In this document: positions 10,401 to 17,103 of the stretch, piece after piece | Layout: each line of letters opens with the position of its first letter | Position numbering within the stretch: the stretch's first letter is position 1 | IMG/VR virus record: IMGVR_UViG_3300030329_003327 | Span: 1 to 36,225 of that record | Direction: 5' to 3' (one strand) | Origin: a virus | DNA: 36,225 nt | Translations under genes and position numbers: made by a program | The notes under the pieces: model-generated | What the model saw: only the letters and a program-made list of their open reading frames with translations | What the model was told of the DNA's origin: nothing | Databases searched by the model: none

Positions 10401-12673
10401 GCAAAGATGCAAAGAAAGAGCGTGTTAATGTATATAACTCATCCATTATACCAATATCAACTCTACTGAAGAGAATGCACCCTAAATTATATATACATCT
10501 TTTAAAGCATCAGTTTAATGTGGCTGAAAAAACAAGCGAGTTTAGTAAGATGGCTGAACCATTGGTGAAGATTTTAACACCAACTATAAAAAAGAGGGTA
10601 AAGAGGTATGTATTTGGTGATAGGCTAGATAAAAAGTCAAGCAGAGAGATAAATCTTCCAATAAGAGAGATAAATACATTTAAATTGGCTATGCTTAATA
10701 GTGACGCAACTACGATGGAGAGTGTAATCCAAAAATATGACAATAAAAATAAAGATTTTATGTCAGCTTATAAGAATGCTAGGGATGTGCTAGACCTATT
10801 AAGACAAGAGCTTATAGACGTAGGTGAAGAGGTTGGTTTAATTGATGATTATTTCCCAAGAAAGGTCTCAAACTACTCTGATTTTGAAGATTATATATAT
10901 AAGAACAAAAAAACTAAAACTCTAATGGAAAGTCAGCTTAGGAAGGCAGAAAAAGCAAAAGGTGCGAGTCTTTCAGAGGCAGAAAAAGCCGAAATTATTG
11001 GAATGGTAATAAGGGGACATTCTTTTACTGGCTCAAAACCAGGCTACTTAAAAGGTAGGAAGATTGATAAGATTACTCGTGATATGGTAACTTTATATAG
11101 AGACCCACCTGTACAATTACTTAACCATATAGGTAATGTAGTTGAAAGAGTGGAAGTAAAAAAATACCTAGGAATTAGCAACAAAGATTTTGTAGAGAAG
11201 ACAACGGCAGAGAAGACTGCACTCTACGAACAGTCTGTTGGTGATTTACTTCAAAAACTTATAAGGGAAGATGGTTACACGCTAACACCTAGACAGGAAA
11301 AGGAATATACTGAAATACTAACTGCATATTTTAGCTTTACACCCACTTCTGAAGGCTATGGAGCAGTTAAAACTATTATGTATGGCTTTTTCTTGGGAAA
11401 TATTACAAGTACGATAACGCAGCTTCAAGATATGGGATATGCAATCTACGAAAATAAATTAGGTCAGCATAGAACTATTAAAAATATGGCTATATACTTA
11501 GGGAGTAGGATTAAGAATATAGATAGGCTTAAAAGGGAGTCTATAGGCGTAGATATCCCTGGATTAGAATTAAAAATTACTTCAAAAAGTGGCTTTTATA
11601 AAGCTGCTAATAACTTTACAAATGGGGTGTTTACGATTAGTGGCTTTAGGCTTGGAGATGGTCTAGGAAAATCTGTCGCAATCAACAGTGCAATACAAAA
11701 ATATAAATCAAGGGCACAAAAAAACAGATTATCTAGGAAAGATAAAGACTATTTAAAATTATTATTTGGAGACCAATACGACCAAGCTATAGAAGAGTTA
11801 AAGCAAAAAACACCACCAAGTGAATACACGGAAAATGAAAAATTTATAGCTTATGCAACCATTCTAAAGTATCAGCCTATAGGTAAGACAGAGGTTCCAC
11901 TTAAATATCTTCAATTTGGAGGTGCAGGTAGAACTTTTTATATGCTAAAAACATTTGCAATTCAACAGCTCAATGTAATAAGAAATGAGAGTTGGGATAT
12001 TATCTTTGCCAGGCAGAAAATAGCAGGTAAAAAGCCGACTGCTAGGCAAAGGACAACAGCAATAGGTAATATGTTCTACCTTATGGGGCTTCTTGTGATG
12101 ATGGGTGTCGGCAAAGATGAAATTATTAATTGGCTATATGGAAAAGATGAAGAGTTGGATGAGCTAGCAAAAGATAACCTTTTAAAGCTGTTTTTATTTA
12201 GCAAGTTTGAGCTAAATAAAATAGCGAGAGAATCTACTTACAATGGTATACTTAAATCTATTGGTGAGACTGCAGCAGAATCAGTATGGAGTATGCCTAC
12301 TGTTGATTTTGTTTGGAATTTTATGAAAATTGCAGAGGAGACATTTCTTACTACAAAGAGGAGTAAACTTCCCAAATACTTAGTCCCTATAGGTAGCATT
12401 TTAGATAACAATAGATATATATCAGAACAGCTAGGAATTGGTGGAAGAGCTAGGGATGATTATGTTGTAAGAAGAATAAAGGAACTTTATAAAAAATCAC
12501 ATAAGCAAGGTATAGACCTAAGTGATTCTGAGCTTAAAGAGTATAGAAAAATTCTTAAAGATTTTGATAAATACCCTCAGACATATATAATTACCAATAA
12601 AGATGGTGAGGAAGAGGTTAAGAAAAGAATTAATACAACCAAGCACTGGGAACATATAGACAATACTTATTAA
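4406..12673 (+). CDS. Giant polyvalent internal virion protein with ART-like module
   Basis: 2755 residues, 23% of the genome. Rough layout: 1-215 charged; 215-780 mixed, with YDGFLEELGEE near 694; 780-980 helical; 1038-1105 an almost pure Lys/Arg/Glu helix. An ADP-ribosyltransferase-like module spans 1137-1338 (GSGTYFFGS near 1163, LGFDGIDMRG near 1305, FGSVLYADK). A module at 1346-1975 has the HWDIPG...EIQSDW and DGWIKLGVKKAILHA motifs seen in phage large polyvalent proteins. A helical C-terminal domain (1983-2755) has a hydrophobic stretch near 2555. SYQLTPI or SFQLAPV occurs at 1130, 1339 and 1976, at the module edges. Polyvalent proteins are packaged and injected with DNA and often carry host-targeting enzymes; delivery here is inference. 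No inactivating stop is seen. Confidence 0.75.
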   Translation: MALFQRKDINESEKRIFDALWKRYQENPEQFSETQVNALNELNKRLTPETTPDEIYDPKELVDEMRGSDPGERKKVLSDVEREFERRKGPSNKEEFDKLGYQRLKPEKKKPLGFLKNIFKKEQKQPEAATETTEPTTKEPEEPKSTLTIEDAKYWYNRALEDNAHGGKSFEEWLKSDSSFKHLVEAPPSSTNVSDIIDKDESQKIAKQTSVELEPEVESGWALNISDNPVLNSNNHYNVYGKSYTPPQGGIDIFNDPAEAYDAWVRELTIRSAPVEKGGLGEIQEGTGTYPFIVGVSPLQYWIEQGVLDFDLPFDEQVELFKKAIESGKLTKELRIREKDKDFDYPEYGTQFANLLTLPDSIDELRRQRGKDWDLFYEVVGEQAETARYFFKLLKAYKKDGSLESARALNEFYEDLVPIAKESGRRTRDFRDAVVYYAKHPDKLVPFYSGYKEAEELGRALFILQAYEATGEMPSEEDMEFLRYIDDKDFSDDPSTTAAKIIDVFGQMVPFAGELKGLNVVGGMVNIFGQKVGKKYVGDAIRGQIKKVLSSKIGKTGIAITKTGVLVEGGYRADASKNKRLLHNYQINDDEIIVSDDKVSEEDAERWGKADAYIEYLSEMSGGALRVFGAGAKNLVTKAISKVTKIASKGEKDLIIGQSMASAIRRYIEKAVPGVKIDKKTLNNIRKELQKFGYDGFLEELGEERLGEVMRAFLYQLTESGIVEGFDNPEYVDNIWTMLSSGEYAKFGEQMLIEMVALGTPGTVAGLYSIDARKGKEEDLKSSQPEFVSKVEESNKKAEEVKVEVEETSKKIDKEGVESLSEEEFTKHIENVNEVNNNHTLNTLNELLIEDPALAKELDLSEVNLEEEIIKTAEQLEAEGVSVEGEGMDVDQKTFVARGYTVLANLKLKLGLGKGANYDTVVEEYYGIVRRGGLSKEQEEIYNQHYEKYKTDAEYRKEINQFINDMAEKMGNPIEVADVNQTLSYDKLFDKEGKSYEYKSNQDKKNHQADSIFEYIKNLFSGVFDNVDKSIQDVYKKVRDRRLEVSAKRAQTTQERRDARRQERKTKAEAKKERREKKREERKAKVDKKKERREKKREEARAKKKPLGKGVDPPKKVKKIDEKTKKGKPSYQLTPIGYQSGKGPSKKDNINMMFGRETGHFGSGTYFFGSEKEAKKHARGRKRPITEINLEGKNLFRPFDMKRGGETFKAGGNFGMANELHWILRYVNEASYKIGDYDAKNNPNSISWRDNPTGISKRLESWTGLKASPKMVDEVIQEVRAEIEANAGFGGLKTETASTRLMRRLGFDGIDMRGIEGFDNANFGSVLYADKPTKDPRISYQLTPIEKPTLYSPALRAIENLPQKSIKARGLMNLFKRAQVPPVELDWLGIKEWAQENYKPIDRIPKEHIIEFIKQNESEVIDVTLGEVELSNEDKNKISKLGWNPKYWKYDEDNPAASEGFAPKSLEKENEEYQDIFYRPKENIYVVETFDGEYSDKKQLTEEEYQDLYDKGKIKTPPIHNAISNFSGLYTPPKFEKLTMVGGEDYKELLVRHPDGTYIKPSHWDIPGIIVSLRLTTRFDTEGNKVLFIEEIQSDWTSEAHKLRTKEVNRLINKGMSKKAAEKKVPKDFGYVTRKTQADYDKALKEAQAEEKKLRKELYDYVIENNLSADVVQSAIENAVREAFDYAKPPIIDAYLDKLEDKDVAKFRGHYGPLEVNKTQAKKIMKLWAQISTPSALTQPKGMQDTPYKDGWIKLGVKKAILHAVNNNFDKIAVPTHEQIADMFDVSKSISTIRYSPIDPNAKRSEAGYGRFQVEVFDKSDNKIEDIPMYNTPEQLENYLGKGIVDKMIAGEGEKFEGPGGGIELSGLDLRTPAPFMEKIYDALANTLAKQGRRLGGKSGTTDIVIEPNAMMAELDTKNPIIPQDLKDKQEYEEALTSKASVDNFVKEGKGIPVKRKSLTLTDPLKDKVRRTGIPSFQLAPVEDALDIYDDITGKEKFGKDAKKERVNVYNSSIIPISTLLKRMHPKLYIHLLKHQFNVAEKTSEFSKMAEPLVKILTPTIKKRVKRYVFGDRLDKKSSREINLPIREINTFKLAMLNSDATTMESVIQKYDNKNKDFMSAYKNARDVLDLLRQELIDVGEEVGLIDDYFPRKVSNYSDFEDYIYKNKKTKTLMESQLRKAEKAKGASLSEAEKAEIIGMVIRGHSFTGSKPGYLKGRKIDKITRDMVTLYRDPPVQLLNHIGNVVERVEVKKYLGISNKDFVEKTTAEKTALYEQSVGDLLQKLIREDGYTLTPRQEKEYTEILTAYFSFTPTSEGYGAVKTIMYGFFLGNITSTITQLQDMGYAIYENKLGQHRTIKNMAIYLGSRIKNIDRLKRESIGVDIPGLELKITSKSGFYKAANNFTNGVFTISGFRLGDGLGKSVAINSAIQKYKSRAQKNRLSRKDKDYLKLLFGDQYDQAIEELKQKTPPSEYTENEKFIAYATILKYQPIGKTEVPLKYLQFGGAGRTFYMLKTFAIQQLNVIRNESWDIIFARQKIAGKKPTARQRTTAIGNMFYLMGLLVMMGVGKDEIINWLYGKDEELDELAKDNLLKLFLFSKFELNKIARESTYNGILKSIGETAAESVWSMPTVDFVWNFMKIAEETFLTTKRSKLPKYLVPIGSILDNNRYISEQLGIGGRARDDYVVRRIKELYKKSHKQGIDLSDSELKEYRKILKDFDKYPQTYIITNKDGEEEVKKRINTTKHWEHIDNTY
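7518..7720 (+). other. Coding for Lys/Arg/Glu-rich single-helix spacer
   Basis: About residues 1038-1105 of the giant protein. It is dominated by alternating R/K and E (for example RREKKREERKAK), with almost no hydrophobic heptad positions. This suggests a stable single alpha-helix or a nucleic-acid-binding spacer between the N-terminal half and the enzymatic modules, rather than a classical coiled coil. Confidence 0.5.
7792..7814 (+). repeat. 23-bp direct repeat, copy 1, encoding SYQLTPI
   Basis: An exact 23-base match to 8419-8441. It encodes the SYQLTPI motif at residues 1130-1136 and sits at the left edge of the ART-like module of the giant protein. Confidence 0.85.
8419..8441 (+). repeat. 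23-bp direct repeat, copy 2, encoding SYQLTPI
   Basis: An exact 23-base match to 7792-7814. It encodes SYQLTPI at residues 1339-1345, at the right edge of the ART-like module. A diverged third version (SFQLAPV, residues 1976-1982) is encoded at 10331. Confidence 0.85.
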
Positions 12674-12684
12674 AGGAAAATAAA

Positions 12685-13116
12685 ATGAACCAATCAATAA
12701 AAAAGATAATTAATTATGTACTTAAGGACTTGAATATGTATAGTGAAGATGCAGAGAGTCTAGTCTACAGGACTGGTATGGCTGAGAGTGGATACAGACA
12801 CCTAGAACAAGTTAAAGGTCCAGCACTAGGTTTCTTTCAGGTAGAGCCAGACACCATTAATGACACTATTGACAATTACCTTAAGTTCCGACCAAAAAAA
12901 TTAGAGCACCTAGTTAAGCGTGGGCTTGATTTAACAGACCCAGAGAACAGCGTGCTGTGTAGTATATATCTACAGGTAGCTTTTTGTAGATATAAATACT
13001 GGAGAAGCCCCAAGCCAATCCCTAGTGGAATGGTTAAGCAGGCTAAATACTGGAAAGAAATTTACAATGGTCCTGGCAAGGGCACTATAGAACACTTTGT
13101 GGATAACAACCAGTAG
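12685..13116 (+). CDS. Endolysin, lytic-transglycosylase-like
   Basis: 143 residues. An SLT-like core is visible: YRTGMAESGYRHLEQVKGPA followed by LGFFQVEPDTINDTI. The Glu of AESGY is the expected catalytic acid, and the GxFQVEP strand is the usual second motif. The family cleaves the peptidoglycan glycan chain. No signal peptide is seen, so it should need a holin, and small membrane proteins follow directly. AAAGGAAAATAAA precedes the ATG as a ribosome-binding site. The next gene starts at a GTG overlapping the TAG stop. Confidence 0.75.
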   Translation: MNQSIKKIINYVLKDLNMYSEDAESLVYRTGMAESGYRHLEQVKGPALGFFQVEPDTINDTIDNYLKFRPKKLEHLVKRGLDLTDPENSVLCSIYLQVAFCRYKYWRSPKPIPSGMVKQAKYWKEIYNGPGKGTIEHFVDNNQ

Positions 13117-13439
13117 TGGATATCTTTAATGTATTAGAGACCTTTGGAGTTCCAGTGGCAATGAGTGTTGCCTTTGGGTTCTTCATATGGAAACAAAATA
13201 AGTTTATCCAAGATGAACTGCAAAAAGAATTAAGAGAATCTTTTGAAAGGTTGGAAGATATTATGGATAAGGATTTCCGTAATATACTTATAGGGCTTAT
13301 TAATGCTCAAAAAGAGAACCAAATCAAACTAAGTGAAATGAATAGAAGCTATAAAGCTATAGTAGAGATAATGAGCTGGCTTAGTGGCAATGGTTTAAAA
13401 GATAAGTTCATAAGAAAGAAATCAGAAAACGACTGGTAA
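13116..13439 (+). CDS. Holin-like membrane protein
   Basis: 107 residues, starting at a GTG that overlaps the endolysin stop. Residues 5-25 are a single transmembrane segment (VLETFGVPVAMSVAFGFFIW). It is followed by a charged helical cytoplasmic part (KFIQDELQKELRESFERLED) and a basic C-terminus. The layout resembles YvrJ-type and other small one-TM phage lysis proteins. Position after the endolysin suggests a holin or lysis regulator; the exact role is inference. Confidence 0.55.
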   Translation: MDIFNVLETFGVPVAMSVAFGFFIWKQNKFIQDELQKELRESFERLEDIMDKDFRNILIGLINAQKENQIKLSEMNRSYKAIVEIMSWLSGNGLKDKFIRKKSENDW

Positions 13440-13458
13440 CCTAAACAAAGGATTATAA

Positions 13459-13662
13459 ATGCTAGCTATAGTAAAGATTTTAACACCCACAGTAATAAAG
13501 GGTATAATGAAGTATGTATTTGAAGAAAACGAACTAGACCAACAAATGGGTTCTGTAAGGGCGAGGCTGGACAAATTAGAAAAGGATTCTCACCCACCTA
13601 AGAGCTATATAGTTTGTGACAAATGCAGTTATAAAATAAGGCAGTACGAGGGTACTGATTAA
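13459..13662 (+). CDS. Small protein with CxxC, lysis cassette
   Basis: 67 residues with a good ribosome-binding site (AAAGGATTATAA). The N-terminus has VKILTPT, then IK and KYVF, and closely resembles residues about 2053-2070 of the giant virion protein (VKILTPTIKKRVKRYVF), also at DNA level. The middle is a short helix and the C-terminus contains CDKC, one half of a possible zinc knuckle. No known function. Its place among holin-like genes is the only context. Confidence 0.45.
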   Translation: MLAIVKILTPTVIKGIMKYVFEENELDQQMGSVRARLDKLEKDSHPPKSYIVCDKCSYKIRQYEGTD

Positions 13663-13682
13663 AATTTAATAAAGGAGAGTAA

Positions 13683-13856
13683 ATGAGAGATACGCTAATA
13701 ACAATAACAGAAAGACCATTAGTAGGAATGTCATCATCGCTAGGAGGAGCTATGATAAATTATTTTGAAATTCTTGGTCCATACCTCAACTTCGCATCGG
13801 TTTGCGTTGGTCTGGTGGTTGGACTACTAACCCTAAAGAAACTAATAAAAGGATAA
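13683..13856 (+). CDS. Small holin-like membrane protein, 57 aa
   Basis: 57 residues after a strong ribosome-binding site (AAAGGAGAGTAA). One clear membrane segment lies at residues 30-51 (ILGPYLNFASVCVGLVVGLL), followed by KKLIKG; a shorter Gly/Ser-rich stretch at 14-24 may form a second, weaker one. Size, membrane topology and position after an endolysin fit a class II or III holin. Confidence 0.55.
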   Translation: MRDTLITITERPLVGMSSSLGGAMINYFEILGPYLNFASVCVGLVVGLLTLKKLIKG

Positions 13857-13862
13857 AGAACA

Positions 13863-14039
13863 ATGATAGCTGGACTAATAGTAAACTACCTAAAAGAAAA
13901 TAAAGAAGAAATTGTTGATGAAATTAACAAGAAGATTAACATCCCTCTAATTTCAGAAGCCAGAGAAGAGGATATTATAAATTCACTCTTTGACGGTCTA
14001 ATGGAAATACTTGAAGGTATATTAGCTAAGAAAAAATAG
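13863..14039 (+). CDS. Small amphipathic protein, 58 aa
   Basis: 58 residues beginning six bases after the previous stop. It is helical and charged (LKENKEEIVDEINKKI, then FDGLMEILEGILAKKK), without a clear membrane span. Unrecognised. It is the last gene of the lysis cassette, before a 57-bp gap and the replication genes. Confidence 0.5.
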   Translation: MIAGLIVNYLKENKEEIVDEINKKINIPLISEAREEDIINSLFDGLMEILEGILAKKK

Positions 14040-14096
14040 TTTGGAATAAATCTACAGTAGTTGTAACTTCTTGCATAAACATAAGGAGTAGCGACT
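14040..14096 (+). promoter_or_regulatory. Gap before replication block; possible promoter, AAGGAGTAGC box
   Basis: This 57-bp gap separates the lysis and replication genes and is the obvious place for an early promoter. TTGGAA at 14041 and TAACTT 17 bases later are only a weak sigma70-like pair. A 10-bp palindrome (AGTTGTAACT) lies at 14059-14068. The AAGGAGTAGC box at 14083-14092 is the ribosome-binding site of the next gene. Confidence 0.3.
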
Positions 14097-14693
14097 ATGA
14101 GTAAGATTGATTTATCTAAATTAACAGCACCAACACCAGAATCAGAAATTAAACACAGGGAACAGGCAGGGAAAACACTTTCCTATATAGATGCTCGTTA
14201 CTGTATGGATACACTAGATGAAGTTTGTGGTCCTGGAAATTGGTGTGATAACTACAAAGAAGTAAAAGGTTTGATGATGTGTGGTGTCTCTATATTTGTT
14301 AACGGAGTATGGGTAACAAAATGGGATACTGGCAGTGAAGCAAACTTTGAAAAGGAAAAGTCTATAGTTAGCGATTCATTTAAACGTGCTTGCGTTAAAT
14401 GGGGTATAGGCAGAGACCTTTATAAAACTAAAAAGGCTGGGGTCAAAAGGGACGCTACTCCTACATTACCTTCCGAACCTTCCGTGGGTTCCCCTGGTAA
14501 GCCTCAGCCAAATTCCCCTGCAAATAAACAATCTAGATATGTTCTTAATTTTGGTAAACATAGTGGAAAATTTATTACAGATGTTCCCTTAGATTATCTT
14601 AAATGGTTTTTAAATCAAAAAGATAATAAGAAGGATATGAAGACTTACAATGAGTTTCTAAGTGAATATCAAAAGAGAATGACGAATGATTAA
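14097..14693 (+). CDS. Rad52/Rad22-like single-strand annealing protein
   Basis: 198 residues. Residues 14-115 match the Rad52/DdrA-type core: LSYIDARYCMDTLDEVCGPG, then VNGVWVTKWDTG, KSIVSDSFKRACVKWGIGRDLY. These proteins bind single-stranded DNA and anneal complementary strands in phage recombination. After a Pro/Ser linker, the C-terminus carries a DUF3820-like motif (FGKHSGKFITDVPLDYLKWF). The next gene is a Cas4/RecB-like nuclease overlapping by 8 bases, the usual partner of a phage annealing protein. The start is set by the AAGGAGTAGC box. Confidence 0.85.
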   Translation: MSKIDLSKLTAPTPESEIKHREQAGKTLSYIDARYCMDTLDEVCGPGNWCDNYKEVKGLMMCGVSIFVNGVWVTKWDTGSEANFEKEKSIVSDSFKRACVKWGIGRDLYKTKKAGVKRDATPTLPSEPSVGSPGKPQPNSPANKQSRYVLNFGKHSGKFITDVPLDYLKWFLNQKDNKKDMKTYNEFLSEYQKRMTND

Positions 14694-15420
14694 ACTTGTA
14701 GAGGGCACTAGATATGGTAGATTCTATGACATTGGGGATGGTATATACGTCCCCAGTGTCACCACAGTCACTAGATATGGATGCCCTACACCTAATTACC
14801 TTCTAAAATACATTGTGAACAACTCAAAGGGTGACTATGATAAGTACCTAGAGACTTCATCAGAAGCACTTAGAGTGGGAACTGCTGTACACGATAGCTG
14901 TGAGAAGCTATTGCTTGGGGAAGACATAACTATAGAGAACGACCCAGAGGTGCAGAAGGGTGTAATAAGTTTTTGTAAGTGGTACAAGGACTATATGCCT
15001 AAAGTAATTTCAGTAGAAGAGGTGTTATACGCAAAGACTCATAAGCACGGTAAGTTAGTGTGCCCCTTTGCAGGAAGGTGCGACCTTGTGGTAGAGATGA
15101 ACGATGAGATATGGATGATTGACCTAAAGACATCCAAGAGTTTAGAGGATTATACATATGTGATTCAGTTAAGTATGTATAAAATGTTGTGGGATATTTT
15201 ACATCCAGACCAGACTATAGATAGGCTTGCTCTTGTTCATTGCAAAAAGAACTTTATGGGTGCACAGCCAACAGCAAAAACAAAGCTTTTTAAAGAGGTG
15301 GAGTTTGATGAGAAGTCTGTGTATGCAGCAGTGAGATTCTTTTACAGATACCAGGAAGCATTTGACAATAGTGGAAACCTTAAAACAAAAGCTAAATTGC
15401 AGACTGAATTTAAATTATGA
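14686..15420 (+). CDS. PD-(D/E)XK exonuclease, Cas4/RecB-like
   Basis: 244 residues. The active-site pattern of the Cas4/RecB nuclease group is complete: H69 in GTAVH, E111/E112 before VLY, D133 in GRCDLV, D146-L-K148 in IDLKTSK, and the QLSMY helix (Q161, Y165). The enzyme should resect double-stranded ends to give single strands for the Rad52-like protein encoded just upstream, whose stop it overlaps by 8 bases. The four-cysteine iron-sulphur cluster of true Cas4 is not evident, so it is closer to phage RecB-type exonucleases. Confidence 0.85.
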   Translation: MIKLVEGTRYGRFYDIGDGIYVPSVTTVTRYGCPTPNYLLKYIVNNSKGDYDKYLETSSEALRVGTAVHDSCEKLLLGEDITIENDPEVQKGVISFCKWYKDYMPKVISVEEVLYAKTHKHGKLVCPFAGRCDLVVEMNDEIWMIDLKTSKSLEDYTYVIQLSMYKMLWDILHPDQTIDRLALVHCKKNFMGAQPTAKTKLFKEVEFDEKSVYAAVRFFYRYQEAFDNSGNLKTKAKLQTEFKL

Positions 15421-15566
15421 AGTGCTGGCATTGTAAAGAAGAATTGATTTGGAATAGTGACCACGACTACGAAGATTATAATATGGAAGGACAAGGAATA
15501 GTAAGTAATTTAAGTTGTAATAATTGTGATTGTTTTGTATTAGTTTATAAACCAATTAAGGAGTAG
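15417..15566 (+). CDS. Small zinc-ribbon protein, 49 aa
   Basis: 49 residues, start overlapping the nuclease stop (ATGA). Two cysteine pairs, CWHC at 3-6 and CNNCDC at 34-39, make a zinc ribbon. The TAG stop lies inside the AAGGAGTAGC ribosome-binding box of the following Mom-like gene, which implies translational coupling. Function unknown. Confidence 0.65.
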   Translation: MKCWHCKEELIWNSDHDYEDYNMEGQGIVSNLSCNNCDCFVLVYKPIKE

Positions 15567-15568
15567 CG

Positions 15569-16252
15569 ATGAAAAAGGAATATAGTGTGGAGTCTATAGA
15601 TTCTAAAGAAACGTATGACTGGTTGTTGCATAAGCATTATTTAAAAAGAAAAACAAGTATATCTTATGCTTTTGGTTTATTTAGGAATAAAGTATTAGAA
15701 GGTGTTTGCACCTATGGTAATGCTTTACCATCAACAATGAGGCGGGGTTTTTGTGGATTAAAATATGAGCATATTGTATATGAATTAAATAGATTGTGTA
15801 TCAATGAAAATTTAGATAAAAATGTTCTATCATATTTTGTTTCAAAAACATTTAAATTATTAATAAAGCCAAAAATATTAGTTAGTTATGCAGACAAAAA
15901 AGTAGGACATACTGGATATATTTACCAAGCTACTAATTGGCTGTTTACTGGAGAATCTCACACTCAATTAGATTGGAAGGTTAAAGGTAAAGAGCATATT
16001 CATAGTAGAACACTAATGGATGAATTTCCTTTTGAGAAAGATAGAATAAAAAAACTTAAGGAAAAATATGGAGATGATTTATATCAAGTAGAGAGAATGC
16101 CAAAGAATAGATATGTATATTTTATTGGAACAAAAAAGCAGAAAAAAGATATGCTAAACAATTTAAAATATAAGATAGAGCCTTATCCAAAAGGCGAGAA
16201 CAAAAGATACGATGCAAGTTACAAACCACAAGTACAAGCAAAGTTATTTTAA
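15569..16252 (+). CDS. mom: Mom-family adenine modification protein
   Basis: 227 residues. The sequence carries the signature blocks of the phage Mu Mom family: HYLKR at 23-27, YAFGLF and GVCTYG at 33-50, ELNRLC at 72-77, SYAD at 106-109, and GHTGYIYQATNW at 113-124. Mom is a GNAT-fold protein that converts adenine in DNA to N6-carbamoylmethyladenine, protecting phage DNA from restriction. In Mu it is tightly regulated by Com and Dam; no such regulator is recognisable here, although a small zinc-ribbon protein (the fold type of Com) is encoded directly upstream. The start is set by the AAGGAGTAGC box. Confidence 0.85.
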   Translation: MKKEYSVESIDSKETYDWLLHKHYLKRKTSISYAFGLFRNKVLEGVCTYGNALPSTMRRGFCGLKYEHIVYELNRLCINENLDKNVLSYFVSKTFKLLIKPKILVSYADKKVGHTGYIYQATNWLFTGESHTQLDWKVKGKEHIHSRTLMDEFPFEKDRIKKLKEKYGDDLYQVERMPKNRYVYFIGTKKQKKDMLNNLKYKIEPYPKGENKRYDASYKPQVQAKLF

Positions 16253-16262
16253 AGGAGTAGCA

Positions 16263-16967
16263 ATGAACGATTATGTAGTAATACCAGGTAATATTTTAAG
16301 GAATGATGACCTTACCTATTTAGAGAAGATTGTCTTAGCTAAAATCACTAATTTAGATAACGATAAGGGATGCTTTGCAACCAATAAATACTTTGCTGAC
16401 TTATTATCCACATCTATAAATAGTGTTTCAAAGACAATAAACTCACTAAAAAATATGGGATTGATAAAAGTAGAAATAATAGATAATACACACAGAACTA
16501 TAACCCTCGCCAAAAAGTGTAGGGGGGGTGTCGTAAAAGTGGAGGGGGGGTCGCCTAAAAGTGGAGGGTCTTCCGTTACTATTAATATAGATACTAATAT
16601 AGAGTATAATAAAAGTTTTGATATTTGGTGGAAATTATATGATAAAAAGGTTGGAAAGGAAAAAGCTTTAAAGTTTTGGATTAAAAAGCTAGACCACTCT
16701 TTAGAGGAAGATATTATGAACCACACCAAAAGATATGTTAAGGCTACTGATAAGCAGTATAGAAAGAACCCATACACCTACCTGTATAATAGTTCTTGGG
16801 AAGATGAGATAATGAACGAAGAGGAAGAGAAGGTTATCAGTCCAGAGCAAGAGTTAGCAAAGTTAAGACTTTATAATCAGCGTATGGGAACCAACTATAA
16901 GTCAGTAGAGGAGTTAAGAAAAGCAACACAAAAGGGGGAGAGAAAGGATGCTAGTAACTATGCCTAA
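16263..16967 (+). CDS. Replication initiator with winged-helix domain
   Basis: 234 residues from the ATG at 16263, chosen for its AAGGAGTAGC ribosome-binding box. Residues 16-70 form a winged-helix/HTH_36-type domain (LTYLEKIVLAKITNL, FADLLSTSINSVSKTINSLKN). A Gly-rich linker spans residues 84-105. The C-terminal domain (about 118-180) has FDIWWKLYDKKVGKEKALKF and RKNPYTYLYNSSWED, as in phage replisome organisers. Such proteins bind iterons and recruit host helicase. The linker DNA holds three 22-bp-spaced repeats, so the origin probably lies inside this gene, as in lambda O. No helicase or loader is encoded nearby. Confidence 0.7.
   Translation: MNDYVVIPGNILRNDDLTYLEKIVLAKITNLDNDKGCFATNKYFADLLSTSINSVSKTINSLKNMGLIKVEIIDNTHRTITLAKKCRGGVVKVEGGSPKSGGSSVTINIDTNIEYNKSFDIWWKLYDKKVGKEKALKFWIKKLDHSLEEDIMNHTKRYVKATDKQYRKNPYTYLYNSSWEDEIMNEEEEKVISPEQELAKLRLYNQRMGTNYKSVEELRKATQKGERKDASNYA
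16513..16568 (+). repeat. Putative origin iterons, three 22-bp-spaced repeats
   Basis: AAAAGTGTAGGG at 16513, AAAAGTGGAGGG at 16535 and AAAAGTGGAGGG at 16557, exactly 22 bp apart (two helical turns). The first two continue into runs of seven G. They lie in the linker-coding part of the initiator gene and are followed by AT-rich DNA, as in lambdoid origins. A shorter AAAAGTAGA at 16466 is out of phase. Confidence 0.65.
16576..16630 (+). other. AT-rich segment beside iterons, possible unwinding element
   Basis: About 55 bases, nearly all A/T (TTAATATAGATA and TAATATAGAGTA in tandem), directly after the three iterons and in sharp contrast to the G runs. Its placement suits a DNA unwinding element. 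It is also coding sequence of the initiator. Confidence 0.5.
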
Positions 16968-17103
16968 TACAAAGGAAGAGCTTAAAGAGGCTCTAGAAAC
17001 CATAGATAGACAGAAGTATCAAATAGAAAAATTGCAAAGAGATTTGCGAACAATGTATTATAGACTAAGGGAGTTTGATGAGCAGACAAGCCATCCAGAA
17101 TGA
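16948..17103 (+). CDS. Small coiled-coil protein, 51 aa
   Basis: 51 residues, overlapping the initiator gene by 20 bases, with GGGGGAGAGAAAGG as ribosome-binding region. Residues 9-45 are one continuous charged helix (EELKEALETIDRQKYQIEKL). No family recognised. A second in-frame ATG at codon 5 is a possible alternative start. Confidence 0.5.
   Translation: MLVTMPNTKEELKEALETIDRQKYQIEKLQRDLRTMYYRLREFDEQTSHPE

Noticed and set aside
9919-10446. 175-codon minus-strand open frame inside the giant gene
   Set aside because: Low-complexity Ser/Leu composition, antisense to a clearly coding, motif-bearing frame; no ribosome-binding site or family.
14059-14068. 10-bp palindrome AGTTGTAACT before the Rad52-like gene as an operator
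   Set aside because: Short palindromes of this kind are expected by chance in AT-rich DNA, and no second copy was seen.
16212-16262. Upstream ATG start for the replication initiator
   Set aside because: It would overlap mom by 41 bases without a ribosome-binding site; the ATG at 16263 has the AAGGAGTAGC box.
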